From Ruminococcus sp. (GTDB lineage: Bacteria > Bacillota_A > Clostridia > Oscillospirales > Ruminococcaceae): a stretch of DNA of 64,000 nt. The notes below the pieces were generated by a model. That model was not told the origin of the DNA. It saw only the letters and a list, made by a program, of their open reading frames with translations, and ran no database searches. The position numbers and the translations under genes were made by a program. Below are positions 61,927 through 64,000 of the stretch, piece by piece. The stretch is from contig NZ_JAEEMU010000046.1 of assembly GCF_016283395.1 (NCBI RefSeq), positions 1 through 64,000 of the forward strand. Reading direction: 5' to 3'. The stretch's first letter is position 1; every line of letters begins with the position of its first letter.

Positions 61927-64000
61927 TTAGACATTTATTTTCAGAGTAGTGCATTTTTTTCCGTTAAGCTTTTCACTTAACTGGTCGGGCTGCGATGTTC
62001 CTGCGTAGAGGGTGAATTCGCTGCCTTCCTTTACCCATTCTCCGTTGTCGTTTACAGCCATGAAAGCTCTTTCGGGGAGAGTGACCTGTACGGTCTTGCT
62101 CTCGCCAACTTCAAGAGCAACTCTCTTGAAACCGCAAAGACTATGGTTGGGAACTGCGTTCTCCGAATAACCTTTAATATAAAACTGGACTACGTCCTCT
62201 GTTGCACGGCTGCCTGTATTTGTGATCTTTACAGAAGCTACGCCGTCTTTAAAGGACAGCTCCGAACATTCTGTTTCGGAGTAAGTAAGTCCGAAGCCAA
62301 AGGGGTAAAGTATATTGCCCTTGGCATATCTGTAAGTACGGTCCTTCATGCTGTAATCCGAGAAGTCGGGCAGCTTTGAAGCGTCCTCATAGAATGTTAC
62401 GGGAAGCTTTCCCGAAGGTGATACCTTGCCGAAAAGTATATTCGCAAGTGCTCTTCCTCCAAGCTGACCGGGATACCACGCCTGAATGAGCGCGTCGCAG
62501 TCGGCTTCCACATTTATCGCACTGCCTGCGGCAGTTACTATGATGACGGGCTTTCCTACAGCCATTACCGTCTTAACAAGCTTTCTCTGTGACTCGGGAA
62601 GTCTGAGGTCGATCTTGTCGCCTGAGGAGAATTCGTTTCCTGTATCTCCTTCTTCACCTTCGATAGTTGCATCAAGACCTACGCAAAGAACGACTACATC
62701 TGAGTGCTCTGCGATTATTGCAGCCTCTGAAAGTCTGTCGTCAGGAAGAGCAAGTCCCATGCATCTGTCCTTATAAAGGTGACTTCCCTCGGAGTAGATG
62801 ACTCTTCCGCTGTGAGCCTCGCGTATTCCATTAAGGAATGTTACGTACTCGTCAGCCCTGCCGTTGTAGTTGCCCTCAAGTGCGGGAACGCTGTCGGCAT
62901 TCGGTCCGATAACTCCGATAGTCTTGTATTTGCTGCCGTCCAGCGGCAGGATACCATTGTTTTTCAGGAGCACCATTGAACGTTCCGAGCATTTAAGTGA
63001 GAACGCCTTGTGCTCATCGCAGGATACGATATCATAATCAAGATCATCATATTCTGTGGACTTGTCAAACATACCAAGTCTTACCCTTGTTCTCATAAGC
63101 TTTACACAGGACTCTCTGAGATCATTCTCATTTATAAGTCCTTCATTGAAAGCACTGAGAAGGTGGAGATATGTATTACCGCAGTTGAGATTGCAGCCTG
63201 TCTTTAATGCCAGTGCAGCAGACTCGGGAGCGGTCTTTGTCACACCGTGATTTGTGTGGAAATCTCTTATTGCCCAGCAGTCTGATACAAAGTGTCCGTC
63301 AAAGCCCCATTCGTCAAGCTTGCCCATAAGGAACTTGCTTGCACAGGCAGGCTCACCGTTTACACGGTTGTAAGCACCCATGACACTTTCTACCTTAGCC
63401 TCTTTTACGAGAGCTTCAAAAGCTGCTGTATAAGTTTCTGTCATGTCCTTCATGTTTGACTTTGCGTCAAACTCATGTCTTGTAGCCTCAGGCCCGCTGT
63501 GTACTGCAAAATGCTTTGCACAGGCAGCTACTCTGAGAACCTTTCCGTCACCCTGAAGTCCCTTTGTATAAGCAACTCCCAGACGAGTTGTAAGGAACGG
63601 ATCTTCTCCGTAGGTCTCCTGACCTCTTCCCCATCTCGGATCACGGAATATATTGATATTCGGTGACCAGAGCGTGAGTCCTTTATATATGTCACGATCT
63701 TCGTGAGCGGAATATTCATTATACTTTGCTCGTGCTTCAACAGAAGTTATTTCTCCGGCCTTCTGTACAGCTTCATCATCAAACATTGCCGCAAGACCTA
63801 TAGTCTGTGGGAACATAGTAGCTGTTCCTGCTCTTGCTACACCGTGAAGTCCTTCACTCCACCAGTTGTAAGCAGGTATCCCCAGTCTCTCCACGCTTGG
63901 AGCGTCATACTTGAGCTGCTCTGCCTGTTCCTCTACTGACAATCTGTCTGTAAGATCTTCGGCTCTCTCAAGTGCGGACAATGCTTCGTCCCTGTACTTT
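61927..64000 (-). CDS. GH3 beta-glycosidase (beta-xylosidase/glucosidase), 5' end off the window
   Basis: Intracellular-looking glycoside hydrolase; the visible part is about 690 aa. The N-terminal barrel shows [16 protein letters not shown] near the start and the nucleophile Asp in [14 protein letters not shown]. The second domain has [21 protein letters not shown] and a C-terminal fibronectin-like domain begins after about residue 585. NWWSE/ALHGVA-type sequences are usual in xylan-related GH3. The frame stays open past the TTG at 63981 and reads KYRDEALS to position 64000, so the true start is probably only a few codons beyond the edge. No signal peptide is visible. Confidence 0.93.
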   Translation of the reverse strand, partial: KYRDEALSALERAEDLTDRLSVEEQAEQLKYDAPSVERLGIPAYNWWSEGLHGVARAGTATMFPQTIGLAAMFDDEAVQKAGEITSVEARAKYNEYSAHEDRDIYKGLTLWSPNINIFRDPRWGRGQETYGEDPFLTTRLGVAYTKGLQGDGKVLRVAACAKHFAVHSGPEATRHEFDAKSNMKDMTETYTAAFEALVKEAKVESVMGAYNRVNGEPACASKFLMGKLDEWGFDGHFVSDCWAIRDFHTNHGVTKTAPESAALALKTGCNLNCGNTYLHLLSAFNEGLINENDLRESCVKLMRTRVRLGMFDKSTEYDDLDYDIVSCDEHKAFSLKCSERSMVLLKNNGILPLDGSKYKTIGVIGPNADSVPALEGNYNGRADEYVTFLNGIREAHSGRVIYSEGSHLYKDRCMGLALPDDRLSEAAIIAEHSDVVVLCVGLDATIEGEEGDTGNEFSSGDKIDLRLPESQRKLVKTVMAVGKPVIIVTAAGSAINVEADCDALIQAWYPGQLGGRALANILFGKVSPSGKLPVTFYEDASKLPDFSDYSMKDRTYRYAKGNILYPFGFGLTYSETECSELSFKDGVASVKITNTGSRATEDVVQFYIKGYSENAVPNHSLCGFKRVALEVGESKTVQVTLPERAFMAVNDNGEWVKEGSEFTLYAGTSQPDQLSEKLNGKKCTTLKINV

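Overview
The window looks like a chromosomal segment of a Ruminococcus-type gut or rumen firmicute (Oscillospirales, Ruminococcaceae). I infer this from a GlgC plus GlgD pair, Thr-rich linkers on surface proteins, a secreted GH9 cellulase, a xylan/xylose operon, spoIIE, consensus sigma-A promoters with 17-bp spacers, and strong AGGAGG ribosome binding sites. The species was not determined.

Layout. 1-309: two tandem consensus promoters and the start of an rRNA-operon leader reading leftwards out of the window. 310-6201 (minus): glycogen operon glgB-glgC-glgD-glgA. 6437-8668 (minus): spoIIE behind a promoter with Spo0A-box-like sites. 8952-29739 (minus): a long, tightly packed run of genes. It starts with an MscS channel, a metallophosphoesterase, two flavoproteins, a small unknown gene and ksgA, then enters a near-complete anaerobic cobalamin pathway: cbiL, D, F, G, H, J, ET, A, cobT, cobU, cobS, a second small CobU-like gene, cobC, cbiB, cobD, cbiP, cbiC. 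No cobalamin riboswitch is seen in front of it. 29958-30959: tRNA-Arg(CCU) and a NUDIX gene. 31274-34844 (minus): a Gly/Pro repeat surface protein and a membrane-anchored GH9 cellulase. 35137-37719 (plus): a guanylate-kinase-like protein, a soluble CapD-type dehydratase and a cupin.

37860-44057 (plus) is the most interesting part. A consensus promoter, a cobalamin riboswitch and an intrinsic terminator precede two surface proteins and a complete ECF transporter (T, fused A-A', S). The 606-aa surface protein has an extracellular alpha/alpha-toroid, a two-helix membrane hairpin and a C-terminal DUF4430 domain. These are the two domain types of animal intrinsic factor and transcobalamin. I read the operon as a B12 capture-and-import system in an organism that also encodes B12 synthesis.

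44338-57103: pta, an ECF sigma/anti-sigma pair whose ectodomain is duplicated, a small secreted CxxC protein, an AlbA_2 fragment, ligA, a Gfo/Idh oxidoreductase, an SpoU methyltransferase, and fhs-tsaE-tsaB-rpiB-upp. 57268-64000 (minus): a GH3 glycosidase (its start lies just off the right edge), xylA, and a sugar ABC transporter, together a xylo-oligosaccharide operon.

Intergenic gaps between 31 kb and 51 kb carry a dispersed element. It is made of 19-nt hairpins with an 8-3-8 layout and co-varying arms, plus degenerate heptamer arrays (TTAGTGN type). These elements often lie directly against stop codons, and one supplies the stop codon of the AlbA_2 fragment.
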